Shown: positions 44,566 through 54,151, numbered from the stretch's first letter. The stretch: 64,000 nt of DNA from Lentisphaeraceae bacterium (GCA_021232515.1 JAJPOQ010000048.1:1-64000), one strand, 5' to 3'. The notes: generated by a model not told the origin, from the sequence alone. Program-made: numbers and translations.

Positions 44566-44592
44566 AAATCAGCCGCATCATGCGGCTGATTT
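44566..44592. terminator. Strong bidirectional terminator
   Basis: AAATCAGCCGCA and TGCGGCTGATTT form a perfect 12-bp stem with loop TCA, flanked by A-runs upstream and downstream on plus. It lies between the regulator stop (44564) and the nitrate reductase stop (44604) of convergent genes. Confidence 0.9.
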
Positions 44593-44603
44593 AAAAAATT
44601 ACC

Positions 44604-46826
44604 CTATTCCCAATACTCTTCTTTCTTAATCTTAACAGCACAAGCTTTATATGATGGTTGCCTTGAGTATTTATCAAACGAAGGGAAAGTCAAGACATTC
44701 GTTTCTTCATAGTGCATTGCCATAAATAACTGTCCTGGTCTGACATGGTAGCAAGGACAAGCACGAGCTTTGATTTTACCTCTGCGTGAAATAACCCAAA
44801 CCCACTCTGAAGCTTCAATTTGCATTTTGCGTGCTTCTGAAGCATTTATCTCAACATAAGGATCTTGTGGATAAAGTTTCCTTAAAACTGCAGACTTCTT
44901 TGTTCTGGTCTGCGTATGCCACTGAGAAGAAGTACCGCGACCAGTAAGCAACCAATGGTCGTATTCTCTACATGGGGACTCTAGAGGTTTTCTTGGGTCT
45001 TCATATAAAAATTTTGCTTTACCGTCCGCATGAAAGAACTTGCCATCTTCAAACATTCTTCTTTCGTCATCAAACTTTTCAGTTCCTGCAGGTAGTGGCC
45101 ACTGTATACCTCCGCGATCATCAAGCATTTGATAATCCTTGATTCCGGTAATGTCACATGGCTGACCTTTCGAGCACTCCTTAAGCATCTGAAAAACCGC
45201 TTCTGGAGAGGTCCATTTTGAGAACATTTCGCCACAACCCCAATACTCAGCTACAAGCCTAAATATATTAAAGTCTGACAGAGCTTCGCCTGGTGCTTTA
45301 CTAACTTTTTTAACTAAGCCTAAACGTCTTTCAGAGTTGACAAAAATACCGTCTTTTTCGGCCCACGCTGCCGCTGGCAAGATAAGATCGGCAAGTACTG
45401 CAGTCTCGGTTGTGTGGTACATGTCCTGTACAACAAGGTAGTCAAGATTTTTAATAACATCTTTAAAGCCCTTCTGGTTAATCCATGAGTGAGCTGAGTT
45501 CGTTGCGATAACCCAAAGGCCTTTAATTTTACCTTGAGAAATACCTTCAACGATTTGATCGTAAGCCCAGCCCAATTTATCTGGAATATGCTTTACATCT
45601 ATTTCTAAAATATTCGCAATCTTTTCACGGTCTTCCGGATTTGCAAAATCATGACCGCCAAGAAGGTTTGTCGTATTACTAAAAAGTCTTGACCCCATAG
45701 CATTGCACTGACCAGTGATAGAGTTGGCGCCTGTTCCAGGTCGTCCAAAGTTACCAGTCATAAGGGCGATATTTATCATTGATTGAGCAACTCGTACACC
45801 TTCATGACTCTGGTTCACTCCCATCGTCCACCAAAAAGAAACTTTCTTACCTTTGGCGATAGTGTCAACAAGCTTAGCTTGCTCTTCAATCGTTATACCT
45901 GATTCTTGCTCGACCACTTCTGGAGTAAATGTCCGTATGTGTTCAAGATAACCCTCAAAGCCTGTCGTATACTTATCTACATAGTCTTTATTTACACAGC
46001 CTTTTTCGACTAGCTGGTTCGCAATACCATAGAAAAACGCTAGGTCTGACTTCGGTTTGATTGGGTAATGTTGAGTTGCTGCAACGGCTGTTTCCGTTTT
46101 ACGCGGATCAACAACAATTATCTCAGGATTATTTTTGTTTAAATGAACTCTCTCCCACATGATTGGGTGAGCGATACATGGGTTTGCACCCACAAAAATC
46201 ATTGTATCCGATTCTTCAAAGTCTTTGTATGTGTATGGAGGTGCATCAAAGCCAAAAGATTGCTTGTACGAAACAACGGCTGTTGCCATACACTGACGCG
46301 TATTACCGTCTCCATGAAGCATATTCATACCAAACTTAGTCAAAGCACCGAGGAAAGCCAATTCTTCAGTTACGATCTGACCCGTTCCTAAAAACGCGAC
46401 TGATTCGTCTCCATGCTTTTCTTGAATGGATTTAAAGTTTGTCACCATCTTAGTCATGGCGTCATGCCAATTAGTCGGCACAAGTTTACCAGATGAGTTT
46501 TTCACGTATGGCTTAGTCGCACGGTCATTCGCTCTTAATGGAGCTAAGGCTTCCCAGCCTTTTGGGCAAGCCATGCCAAGGTTTACATGGTAACCTGTAT
46601 CAGGAGTCAAATTTACAGCTTGGCCATCTTTCAAATGTAGGTTGAGGCCACAACCCGTCGAGCAAAAGCCGCAAACGACCGTTGTTGTTGCATCTGGCTT
46701 CTGCTTTTCCGGTACTTTCCCAAGACCAAAGCTGCCTGGCTCTAAAAGAAGCTCTCTTGTTAAAGGCCCTTCCCACTGTCTTATAAGATTGCTTATTTTT
46801 GATTTAAGTGTGGTTGATTCTGACAT
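44604..46826 (-). CDS. nasA: Molybdopterin oxidoreductase, assimilatory nitrate reductase-like (NasA/NarB)
   Basis: A 740-residue bis-MGD enzyme. The N-terminal 4Fe-4S site is [13 protein letters not shown] with a later Cys in [10 protein letters not shown]; the Mo-ligand Cys is probably in [19 protein letters not shown]. The region [19 protein letters not shown] and the C-terminal [39 protein letters not shown] and [11 protein letters not shown] match assimilatory nitrate reductases closely. No Tat or Sec signal, so cytoplasmic. The gene upstream encodes a fused Fe-S/membrane module, suggesting quinol-driven reduction. No nirA or transporter gene is in the window. Confidence 0.87.
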   Translation of the reverse strand: MSESTTLKSKISNLIRQWEGPLTRELLLEPGSFGLGKVPEKQKPDATTTVVCGFCSTGCGLNLHLKDGQAVNLTPDTGYHVNLGMACPKGWEALAPLRANDRATKPYVKNSSGKLVPTNWHDAMTKMVTNFKSIQEKHGDESVAFLGTGQIVTEELAFLGALTKFGMNMLHGDGNTRQCMATAVVSYKQSFGFDAPPYTYKDFEESDTMIFVGANPCIAHPIMWERVHLNKNNPEIIVVDPRKTETAVAATQHYPIKPKSDLAFFYGIANQLVEKGCVNKDYVDKYTTGFEGYLEHIRTFTPEVVEQESGITIEEQAKLVDTIAKGKKVSFWWTMGVNQSHEGVRVAQSMINIALMTGNFGRPGTGANSITGQCNAMGSRLFSNTTNLLGGHDFANPEDREKIANILEIDVKHIPDKLGWAYDQIVEGISQGKIKGLWVIATNSAHSWINQKGFKDVIKNLDYLVVQDMYHTTETAVLADLILPAAAWAEKDGIFVNSERRLGLVKKVSKAPGEALSDFNIFRLVAEYWGCGEMFSKWTSPEAVFQMLKECSKGQPCDITGIKDYQMLDDRGGIQWPLPAGTEKFDDERRMFEDGKFFHADGKAKFLYEDPRKPLESPCREYDHWLLTGRGTSSQWHTQTRTKKSAVLRKLYPQDPYVEINASEARKMQIEASEWVWVISRRGKIKARACPCYHVRPGQLFMAMHYEETNVLTFPSFDKYSRQPSYKACAVKIKKEEYWE

Positions 46827-46829
46827 TTT

Positions 46830-48614
46830 TTAAACTCCTCCCGGCATCTTCTTACTCACAACAGCTGCAAAGAATAAAAACCTTTCACAGAACTCTCCTA
46901 TCAGAGCAAAGACAAATGACGCCACTGCTAAAACAAGTATAAAACTTGAACTACCTTGCTGAGCCTGAACTGTTGCAAAATAAATTACTGAAGGAATAAT
47001 CACTCCTCCAATCGTGCCAAAAAAGTATCTCACTTTTGTCGCAAGAGACAGATGGTTTTTCATGAGCAGTGCCGATCTTTTAAACATAGAATATGTCGGT
47101 GTATTTAAGTGTCTAAATATAGTTGCTTCCCAAGTCAGCTTTGCAGTAAAAGCAACCACCATAAGCAATGAAAGTTTAGAAGTATATACTGAGTGAACAT
47201 CTACAGCATGTTCTGGTTTCATAATATAAACTCCTGCTAAGGCTGCAAGTAGAATAGTTGTTAGCCCTAAACAAAGAGCCGTTCCAAAAAACTTAAGACC
47301 AGTGATAGAGCCCCTCCAAAGTTCCTTCTTACAGTCGTCATAAATCATAATGGAACAAATAATACCAAGTATACCACTTACGGCAACACCAATACCTATG
47401 CCCTCTCTTAAGCCAGTACTTTTGAGGAATAGAGGTAAGTCCATGCCTATAAATGACTCGATTGGTCCAAGCCAAAATAAAGCAGCATAGACAGTTGCCA
47501 GACCGGCAAATATATTGAAACCTAGTATTTCACGACTCAACCAAGATGTTCGCAATCCTAAAAGAGCTCTATAAGCATATTGTGGCCTACCGATATGAAG
47601 TACTGAAACGCTTAATGCTAACAAGCCTAAGCACAGAGCAACAACGGAATGAAAAGGTTGCATCTCACTAATTAATGGACTTTTCTGAAGTAAATTTATA
47701 AGAACATCTACGCAAAATGCTCCAATTGACAGCTGAGTTAAAACAAGCATACCAACCAGTGGAGGATGAGAATGCTGAGGTGTAAGTGCGTAATAATCAC
47801 TTGAAAGCATGTTCTTTTGTAGAGGCTTTGTACTCTCATAAGTTGTCGTAGGCTGAGTATATTCTGAAGATGGTGCTCCAGGAACAACTGCACTTGCCTG
47901 AGACTCCTCTAGTACAGCTTCTTGATCAACTATCTGTATGCTTATTGCACTCGTTGGACAAGATTGTACACAGGCGGGCGCTTCGCCAACTTCTAAGCGA
48001 TGAGTACACATATCACATTTACGAACTATACCTAGACGTTTATTATACTTAGGTACCTCATAGGGGCATTTTAAAATACAATACTGACAACCAATACACT
48101 GGTCATCTAAATGTTTGACTATACCAGTTACTGGATCTTTATCATAAGCGTTCACTGGGCATCCGCTTGCACAAGCAGGATCTAAGCAATGGTGACAAGC
48201 AGAAGTAACGTGTTGCTGACTAGACTCTTCACGATTACCACCTCTTAAAAGTCCTACATCTCTCCACGTTTCATCTTCATCTAAACCGTTTAAATTATGG
48301 CAAGCAGTAACACATGCTTTACATCCTGTACAAGCATCTAGATTAACCTTAAACGCAAACTGTTCGCCTTCTTTCGGCTGACTTAGTGGTATAAGGCTTT
48401 CGTAATATTTTTTCTGTACCGGGATTTCTTTATTCGTGTGTTTCTGCGCGAACTCTTCTACAGCAGTTAGCTCTTGTTGTTCTTGCAATAAATTGCCCAA
48501 CAGTGCTTGTTTATCTACTAGTATTTTTCCTTCTGCAGTCATGTAAATCTCTATAGTGTGTTCATGTAATTGTGACAGATAATTACATCCACTTTCTTTA
48601 CAGATCAATGCCAT
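46830..48614 (-). CDS. Fused DmsB-like ferredoxin and DmsC-like quinol-oxidising membrane subunit
   Basis: 594 residues. Residues about 85-230 have four Cys clusters of the 4Fe-4S DmsB/NrfC type: CTGCKACVTAC, CHHCLDPACASGC, CIGCQYCILKC, and CDMCTHRLEVGEAPACVQSC. A linker (about 230-285) leads to a DmsC-like anchor with about eight membrane helices (GMLVLTQLSIGAFCVDVLIN start). It feeds electrons from quinol to the nitrate reductase encoded 3 bases downstream. The N-terminal 80 residues have no match by eye. Starts at ATG 48614 or the internal ATG near 48542; neither has a clear SD. Confidence 0.85.
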   Translation of the reverse strand: MALICKESGCNYLSQLHEHTIEIYMTAEGKILVDKQALLGNLLQEQQELTAVEEFAQKHTNKEIPVQKKYYESLIPLSQPKEGEQFAFKVNLDACTGCKACVTACHNLNGLDEDETWRDVGLLRGGNREESSQQHVTSACHHCLDPACASGCPVNAYDKDPVTGIVKHLDDQCIGCQYCILKCPYEVPKYNKRLGIVRKCDMCTHRLEVGEAPACVQSCPTSAISIQIVDQEAVLEESQASAVVPGAPSSEYTQPTTTYESTKPLQKNMLSSDYYALTPQHSHPPLVGMLVLTQLSIGAFCVDVLINLLQKSPLISEMQPFHSVVALCLGLLALSVSVLHIGRPQYAYRALLGLRTSWLSREILGFNIFAGLATVYAALFWLGPIESFIGMDLPLFLKSTGLREGIGIGVAVSGILGIICSIMIYDDCKKELWRGSITGLKFFGTALCLGLTTILLAALAGVYIMKPEHAVDVHSVYTSKLSLLMVVAFTAKLTWEATIFRHLNTPTYSMFKRSALLMKNHLSLATKVRYFFGTIGGVIIPSVIYFATVQAQQGSSSFILVLAVASFVFALIGEFCERFLFFAAVVSKKMPGGV

Positions 48615-48656
48615 TTTTGATAAAAGTATGTAAATATCGTAAATATTATCATATTT

Positions 48657-48672
48657 ATTACATAATTGTAAT
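48657..48672. promoter_or_regulatory. Inverted repeat in the promoter gap upstream of the nitrate reductase operon
   Basis: Six-base arms ATTACA (48657-48662) and TGTAAT (48667-48672) with a 4-base spacer, centred between divergent genes (48614 and 48755). It could be a Crp/Fnr-type regulator site by geometry, but the sequence does not match the classical FNR half-site TTGAT. Confidence 0.3.
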
Positions 48673-48754
48673 CATATACAGAAACAGTTTTTCTACGCCT
48701 ATTGCGCAAGCGAGCAATTTAGGGCTAACTTATGCTAAAAAAATAGGGACATAC

Positions 48755-49549
48755 ATGACTAAAGGAAACAAGATTGTCTTTGGCTGCTTAGGATCAATCG
48801 TTATAGTGGCTCTCGTCAGTTGGGCTGCAATCATCTTTATAAAGAACAAAACTATAAGCGTTTTATCTGAGCAGGCTAACAGCGCTATAACTAAAAGTAT
48901 ATCTGATTCACAATTACCCCAAAACCAGAAAGATGCTTTTCTCACAGCGAGTTACGAGATATTCACCGCACTTCAAGACGGTCGTATAAACTTTGGTCTC
49001 GATGGATCTTTTACTAACCCTGAAGCTGCAACTAAGATCATCATCAACGCACTCAAAAACTCTTTTAGTAAAATTGAGCTAGACACAAATGAACAAGAGA
49101 AGTTTAACTCTCAGTTAGATCGCGTCCGCTCTGCTTATCTCGCACAAAAAATTGATCAGAAGCAATTTCAGACAATGATGGAAAAACTGATTAAAGGCCC
49201 ATTTGGTCAAAAAGTCGGTGGCTGGTTCATATTTTTAAACTATCTACAATCTTCAGGTTTATCACAAATAGAAAAAGACGCTGCCGAACTAACTGTTTCT
49301 ACGGCCATAAATGCTATGGCAAACGAAAAAGTAACTCAACAAGACTTCTCAAAGATCCTGGCTCCTTATCAAGAAACCAATGCTCAAGGTAAAAAAGTTT
49401 TAAAGCAAAACTTAACTGATGAAGAACTTAAAACGATTCTTTCAGAGGTTGATGCACTCTTAGCTGAGAGAGAAATAAAGAAAGAGAGTTACAAAATAAG
49501 CGTTGGCGATGAATTGAAGGCTGCTTTAGATGAAGCGAAGATCGATTAA
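48755..49549 (+). CDS. Hypothetical membrane-anchored protein
   Basis: 264 residues from ATG 48755 (SD AGGGA seven bases upstream; the frame extends 183 bases further but would give an implausible AT-rich N-terminus overlapping the divergent gene). One N-terminal membrane helix (IVFGCLGSIVIVALVSWAAI) anchors a helical, probably periplasmic domain with several Glu/Gln/Lys-rich helices (LIKGPFGQKVGGWFIFLNYL). No known domain is recognised. Confidence 0.75.
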   Translation: MTKGNKIVFGCLGSIVIVALVSWAAIIFIKNKTISVLSEQANSAITKSISDSQLPQNQKDAFLTASYEIFTALQDGRINFGLDGSFTNPEAATKIIINALKNSFSKIELDTNEQEKFNSQLDRVRSAYLAQKIDQKQFQTMMEKLIKGPFGQKVGGWFIFLNYLQSSGLSQIEKDAAELTVSTAINAMANEKVTQQDFSKILAPYQETNAQGKKVLKQNLTDEELKTILSEVDALLAEREIKKESYKISVGDELKAALDEAKID

Positions 49550-49553
49550 TCCT

Positions 49554-50519
49554 TTAAGGCAATAAGCTTAAAAACTTGTCTTTTAAATCAGGCGCCAACT
49601 TTATGGCACTTGATTTCAACTCGCCTGCACTAGTTTTATAACCATACCAATCCAAAATAACCGCCGCTTGAAAGTAGGTTTCTGCCGCACCTTCTAAAGT
49701 CGCGTCACTTTCAGAATTCAAATTTAACGGCAACACCTCTGCTGACTGCAATGCATCGGTAATGAGCAAGTTCGAAAATGTTTTAACATCTAAATCTTTC
49801 CAAGGTATAACTTGGGAACTTCCATCTTCCACAAACAGCCCTTCTTCAGTCAAACCTTTGACTAAAAGCTGTTTTTGTGATGAGCGCATAACGACAGTCA
49901 CGTAGATAGGGTTTTTCTTTAAAAATTTTGAAATCTTATACCGAGCTTCAAACAAGAACTGAAATCTAAGTTTTTCGGTATTTCGCTTAAGGCCATTTAT
50001 TGTAAGTAAGTATTTCTCAACATCTGCTTCAAGTGGTTCAAAGTTAAGATCTCGTGGTCTAAGGAGTTGATATTCCTCTTTTCTCTTTATTTGTTTCTCT
50101 TCTACAACATCGCTCTTTATTTTTCGAGGAGCTTCAACTTCAGTAACTTCAGGTACTTGCTCTGGCGGAGACATACCTTGGCGACTTACAAAAAATATGA
50201 AAATGATGGCGATAAGAACCACTGCAAAAGTTGCAAAAAGACCAGTCTGACGACTCTTTTTCTTCTGCATTTTGCGTATAGTACTCTGAGTGACGATATT
50301 TCTTCGAGTACTAAAGTGGTGGGTTTTATCTGATAAATTGCGGTGACTACTGCTACGAGCTACCAATTCTTCGTACTCATCTTCATTTGGAGTATAGAAG
50401 TTCTCTTCACAAACAGGACAACCGACGTAAGCTTTAGGTTCTATCTCTGTTATGTCTATCTTTGACTCGCAATGAGGGCAACGTATTTTGACTCGAGGAG
50501 TGTCTTCTAAGTTGGTCAT
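49554..50519 (-). CDS. Zinc-ribbon, single-TM hypothetical protein
   Basis: From ATG 50519 (MTNLEDTPRVKIRCPHCESK) the first 40 residues form a zinc ribbon CPHC-x18-CPVC. A basic linker and one membrane helix (GLFATFAVVLIAIIFIFFVS) follow, then a periplasmic/extracellular 190-residue domain (QLLRPRDLNFEPLEADVEKY and DLDVKTFSNLLITDAL). The upstream ATG at 50558 is rejected because a terminator hairpin (50536-50556) would lie within the coding region. No known enzyme motif. Confidence 0.75.
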   Translation of the reverse strand: MTNLEDTPRVKIRCPHCESKIDITEIEPKAYVGCPVCEENFYTPNEDEYEELVARSSSHRNLSDKTHHFSTRRNIVTQSTIRKMQKKKSRQTGLFATFAVVLIAIIFIFFVSRQGMSPPEQVPEVTEVEAPRKIKSDVVEEKQIKRKEEYQLLRPRDLNFEPLEADVEKYLLTINGLKRNTEKLRFQFLFEARYKISKFLKKNPIYVTVVMRSSQKQLLVKGLTEEGLFVEDGSSQVIPWKDLDVKTFSNLLITDALQSAEVLPLNLNSESDATLEGAAETYFQAAVILDWYGYKTSAGELKSSAIKLAPDLKDKFLSLLP

Positions 50520-50535
50520 GTAAAACTTTAAATAA

Positions 50536-50556
50536 GGGAAGCCGATAGAGCTTCCC
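50536..50556 (-). terminator. Terminator downstream of the superoxide-reductase-like gene
   Basis: On the minus strand GGGAAGC and GCTTCCC pair around TCTATCG, followed by TTATTT. It lies 12 bases after the stop at 50568 and upstream of the next gene's ATG. Confidence 0.65.
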
Positions 50557-50567
50557 AATTAGAAAAA

Positions 50568-51017
50568 TTAGATAGAGATCTCAGAAAGCCAAAGATCGTG
50601 CTTATTGCAGTAAGAAAGTGCAAAGTACTTTTGACCCTTTTTAAGAGCGGAAAGGTCTAGTTCAGAAACAGCTTTTTTGTCATCGTACTTAAAAGTATTT
50701 GCAAAAACCATCTCTCCTTCTGGAGTAACGATACTGTGACGCACTATATAGTGAGCTGGAGACATGCCATGCTTAGTCACAAGGCTTCCTTTGCCACCTT
50801 CAAGAACAAGGCTTGCTACATGACTTCCTGATTTACCTTCCCAGATACCTTCATTACTTTTAGTAAAGACGATATTTCCCGGTAAAGAACCTGTGATGTT
50901 AGCTACTTCTTCAACATCACAAGATGCTGACTTACATCCTGTAGCTAGAAAAGCTCCTGCAACTCCAGCCGGAACTGCTTTACTTGCCATTTTCAAAAAA
51001 TCGCGACGACTATCCAT
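50568..51017 (-). CDS. Tat-exported superoxide reductase-like (desulfoferrodoxin/neelaredoxin) protein
   Basis: 149 residues with a twin-arginine signal (SRRDFLKMASK, then a hydrophobic GVAGAFLATG). The mature part fits the neelaredoxin iron centre: His in GSHVASLV, His-His in KHGMSPAHYIV, and Cys/His in ALSYCNKHDLW. This pentacoordinate Fe(His)4(Cys) centre reduces superoxide to peroxide without disproportionation. The usual Glu-Lys loop is not obvious, so activity is inferred. Tat export would place it outside the cytoplasm, which is less common for this family. A terminator separates it from the downstream zinc-ribbon gene. Confidence 0.78.
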   Translation of the reverse strand: MDSRRDFLKMASKAVPAGVAGAFLATGCKSASCDVEEVANITGSLPGNIVFTKSNEGIWEGKSGSHVASLVLEGGKGSLVTKHGMSPAHYIVRHSIVTPEGEMVFANTFKYDDKKAVSELDLSALKKGQKYFALSYCNKHDLWLSEISI

Positions 51018-51105
51018 ATTGATGCTCCTTTAAGTTCATGTGTATCTAACCAAATTGATCGACAGTAACTTAGATGAAACATCTGTAGGTTTAAAGAGCA
51101 AAAAA

Positions 51106-51303
51106 CTATTTATTTTGTGGTGGATCCGATAAAAGTCTTGAACCTACAGCCCAATTCTCTCTTTCGAGCTCTTCGAAGACTATATAAGTCGCACTTGGAC
51201 TTTTCCCAGTAACATCCTCAATCGTTTTTGAGAACTGGTTGGCAATCGTTTGTTTCTGTTCCTTAGATAGGGAACCGGCAATCTTCAAGTTTATAAATGG
51301 CAT
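51106..51303 (-). CDS. 4-oxalocrotonate tautomerase family protein
   Basis: From ATG 51303 the product is 65 residues starting MPFINLKIAGSLSKEQKQTI, so Pro is exposed after Met removal, as required for the catalytic Pro1 of the 4-OT family. The beta-alpha-beta pattern and the length match. An upstream ATG (51360) would hide the Pro and is rejected. Substrate unknown. Its start faces the ECF sigma gene on the other strand. Confidence 0.85.
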   Translation of the reverse strand: MPFINLKIAGSLSKEQKQTIANQFSKTIEDVTGKSPSATYIVFEELERENWAVGSRLLSDPPQNK

Positions 51304-51403
51304 ACTAACCTCGTTAAATGTATATAAATATTGACAAAAATTAGCATTCTCATGTAACATATAAACTAGTTGTGGGAAATCTCTTAATAAATGGAATAAC
51401 TCT

Positions 51404-51922
51404 ATGGATCAAAAGCACGGCGAATTTATAAGACAATTTGCAGCGGTACAGCCTTCTCTCTATCGCTACATTTGCTCTCTTTTGCCAAACTTCAGCGAGG
51501 CTGACGATATACTTCAAGAAGTCGCCGTCATTAGCTGGGAGAAATACTCAAGCTTCGATCCATCTCAAAACTTTAAATCTTGGGTTTTTGGTATCGCCAG
51601 AAATAAAGTACTCCACTCTAAAAGAAGATTTTTAAGAACTCAAAACCTCATGGCAAAAGCTCTCGAGGAAAAAGCTGAAAAACACTTCGTTGAACAAGAA
51701 TTAGGACATCTAGAAGAAAAACAGGATGCACTAAACACCTGTATTGAGCATCTCGATCAAAAGCAACAAGAAGTCCTTTTACTCCGCTATAAAGAAAAAA
51801 TGGCTAGCGAAGACATGGCTAGTAAACTTAAGAGAAGTGCTCAGCAAATAAGGACTCAACTCTTTCGACTTAGAAACACTCTCAGAAGCTGCATCAACAA
51901 TAAAATGATGGGTGATTCTTAA
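51404..51922 (+). CDS. ECF-type RNA polymerase sigma factor (FecR-linked)
   Basis: 172 residues: region 2 EADDILQEVAVISWEKYSSF and NFKSWVFGIARNKVLHSKRR, region 4 QQEVLLLRYKEKMASEDMAS. Typical of the Rhodopirellula/Verrucomicrobium family of ECF factors. The stop (TAA) overlaps the start of the following FecR-type gene (TAATG), so the sigma factor and its probable membrane partner are co-translated. Start ATG 51404. Confidence 0.9.
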   Translation: MDQKHGEFIRQFAAVQPSLYRYICSLLPNFSEADDILQEVAVISWEKYSSFDPSQNFKSWVFGIARNKVLHSKRRFLRTQNLMAKALEEKAEKHFVEQELGHLEEKQDALNTCIEHLDQKQQEVLLLRYKEKMASEDMASKLKRSAQQIRTQLFRLRNTLRSCINNKMMGDS

Positions 51923-53817
51923 TGGGTGATGCAGAACAAATAGACAAACTTTTGGACCTTTCACTGAACAGCGAAGCATCTGAAGAGCAAGTCAAAGAAC
52001 TTGAAGACCTCTGTGCAAAAAATAACGATAACTTGACTCACTACATAGAAAGTATAGACAATCAGGTTTTTCTTAAAGATGCAGTCTGTGAAGGTGAATT
52101 TACACCAGCGCCACAAACTCCTTCTAGAAAGAAAGCTACATTTCCATTTTGGTTAATTGGCTGTGTCTTGATCCTAGCTCTCTCAGCTTCTCTAGTCACC
52201 TACAAAAAAAGGCCAACAACTCTTTCCTTAAGCATTGCCTCAAGAACCCATGGTTTGTCTTTGATCCGGAAAGAAAAGGAACTCATCAACAACTCTGGAG
52301 TCACTCTCCAAACAGACGATCTCCTACAAGTCTCTGCTCACGGAGAACTCTGGTTAGATTTTGCGAATAAAGGTAAAATCTATGCGCACAACTCAAGCAT
52401 TATCAAAGTAAATCAACTATCTCAAGAAAGCTTCACCCTCGTTAAAGGCGAACTAAGCGCCCAAATCCCTCTCTTAAAAGCTCAGCTTATATTTAGTACT
52501 CCTGAGCTTGAGATAAGAACACATAATGCCGAATTTACCGTAAGCTCCAGCAATGGATCAACTGAAATAAATGTACTAAAAGGTAAAGTTGACGCGACAA
52601 GGCTCACTGATGGAAAACAAATCACTCTAAGTGTAAATGACTCGATAAATAGCTTAACGATGAAAGTCGACAATAACTTAACTGTAGGCTCAATCAGTCT
52701 TTTCCCTGAGTTAGAGAATGGGCTACGTTATTACTACCATGAAACAAACAAGAAAATTCCTGGCGTCTATGACTCACAGCGTTTAATTGATCAAGGACTT
52801 ACAAACCGCTTTGCTATTCAACGCGGTGCGCATGAAGGTTATGCTCGGCATGCTCACGATAAACACAGCCACATTCATAACAAAGACTTCCACATAACTT
52901 TTGAAGGTCTCATTCTCATTGATCAAGATGCACAATACACTTTCCGACTCTCCGGAACCGCAGATTCAAAGATCTATATAAATGGCAAAACTCTGAGTAA
53001 AACTAAAAGTAAATCTGACAAACTCCTCACTCTTTCTCTAAACAAAGGTTACTATAACCTTAAACTTGAGACTATCGGCATAATAGAAAATGATGCCCCT
53101 GGTGAAAGTGCTTTAATTGAAATACAGCTAGGTAAAAATGAATTTCGCGAAATACCGCCGGAGAACATTTTCTTTAGTAACTACCAGCCTCTTCCTAAGA
53201 TGTTTTTGGATGGAAATATCGATAAGTCTCTCTCTGCACACTTACCACTCAAAGGAAACTTTCGAGATAAAGTTTACAAAGAAGACGTCGCCACTTTTGG
53301 GGATCCTCAATTTATCAAAGATGAACGCTTCGGCTTAGTTCTAGACCTAGATGGAAAAGACGACTATCTCGTACACTTCCCTGTTGATAAACTCGGTATG
53401 AATCTGGCTTATACTGCTTGTACATGGGTGAAACTGACGGAGGAAGGACACTACGACCAAACCTTATTTGCCAATGCATCTAGTAGTGGCGTCAGCACCA
53501 CACTCGTTCTACTCCTCAGAAGGCTTTATCCTTATCACGCTCATTTGGCAAATGACAGTATTGCCGATGAACAGATCGAGTATGGAAAATGGGCTCATGT
53601 AGCTTTCCGCTACCATCAGGGCAAGCAATCAATCTTCTTCAATGGAGAGTTAGCTGTGAGTTCTTTCAATCACAGTATTCTTTCAAGTAACTCACCTCTT
53701 GAAATAGGTCGATGGAGTCACAGAAGAACTCTACTGGGAAGACTAAGGGATGTGAGAATTTATAATGCGGCTTTACACGCCGACGACATAAAGTCTCTAT
53801 ACGAAAAAACAAAATAG
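51922..53817 (+). CDS. FecR-PA14-LamG membrane protein, probable partner of the ECF sigma factor
   Basis: 631 residues. The first 70 residues are cytoplasmic and acidic, followed by one membrane helix (FPFWLIGCVLILALSASLV). The outside part has a FecR domain (LWLDFANKGKIYAHNSSIIK, VKGELSAQIPLLKAQ, TPELEIRTHNAEFTVSSSNG), a PA14-like module (about 300-400; DAQYTFRLSGTADSKIYINGK), and a LamG/concanavalin C-terminal domain (LDLDGKDDYLVHFPV, YTACTWVKLTEEGHYDQ, GRLRDVRIYNAALHADDI). Such proteins sense glycans and release the sigma factor. The N-terminal segment likely contacts the sigma factor (inference). Confidence 0.87.
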   Translation: MGDAEQIDKLLDLSLNSEASEEQVKELEDLCAKNNDNLTHYIESIDNQVFLKDAVCEGEFTPAPQTPSRKKATFPFWLIGCVLILALSASLVTYKKRPTTLSLSIASRTHGLSLIRKEKELINNSGVTLQTDDLLQVSAHGELWLDFANKGKIYAHNSSIIKVNQLSQESFTLVKGELSAQIPLLKAQLIFSTPELEIRTHNAEFTVSSSNGSTEINVLKGKVDATRLTDGKQITLSVNDSINSLTMKVDNNLTVGSISLFPELENGLRYYYHETNKKIPGVYDSQRLIDQGLTNRFAIQRGAHEGYARHAHDKHSHIHNKDFHITFEGLILIDQDAQYTFRLSGTADSKIYINGKTLSKTKSKSDKLLTLSLNKGYYNLKLETIGIIENDAPGESALIEIQLGKNEFREIPPENIFFSNYQPLPKMFLDGNIDKSLSAHLPLKGNFRDKVYKEDVATFGDPQFIKDERFGLVLDLDGKDDYLVHFPVDKLGMNLAYTACTWVKLTEEGHYDQTLFANASSSGVSTTLVLLLRRLYPYHAHLANDSIADEQIEYGKWAHVAFRYHQGKQSIFFNGELAVSSFNHSILSSNSPLEIGRWSHRRTLLGRLRDVRIYNAALHADDIKSLYEKTK

Positions 53818-53831
53818 GGGCCGAAGCCCCT
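53816..53831. terminator. Terminator between convergent FecR-LamG and ppnP genes
   Basis: GGGGC and GCCCC pair around CGAA right after the TAG at 53815-53817. On minus, T-rich sequence (TATTTTGTTTTTT) follows; on plus an A-run does. It probably serves mainly ppnP. Confidence 0.7.
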
Positions 53832-53839
53832 TAAAAAAA

Positions 53840-54151
53840 CTAAACGTAAGAACAGCAGTAATCGGTAATTTCTTTGATCACTAACTGAAACTTAGAGTTT
53901 CCTGGTACATCAAAAGACTGACCGCCTTTGATTGCTTGCCATGCATCTGCACCTGGTAGTTTTACATCAAGATCACCAGCAAGTATTTCCATAACTTCAG
54001 CTGCTTCTGTTCCGAACTCGTACTCACCTGGCATCATTATTCCAAGAGTTTTCTTAGTACCGTCTGCAAACTCAACAGTTCTACTCGTAACTTTGCCATC
54101 GAAGTAAACGTTCGCTTGCTTGATAATAGTAACATTTTCAAATTTTGACAT
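53840..54151 (-). CDS. ppnP: Pyrimidine/purine nucleoside phosphorylase PpnP (DUF1255)
   Basis: A 103-residue cupin: [58 protein letters not shown], and the end DYCCSYV. These are the PpnP/DUF1255 hallmarks. Known members phosphorolyse several nucleosides. Cytoplasmic, stand-alone gene. Confidence 0.93.
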   Translation of the reverse strand: MSKFENVTIIKQANVYFDGKVTSRTVEFADGTKKTLGIMMPGEYEFGTEAAEVMEILAGDLDVKLPGADAWQAIKGGQSFDVPGNSKFQLVIKEITDYCCSYV

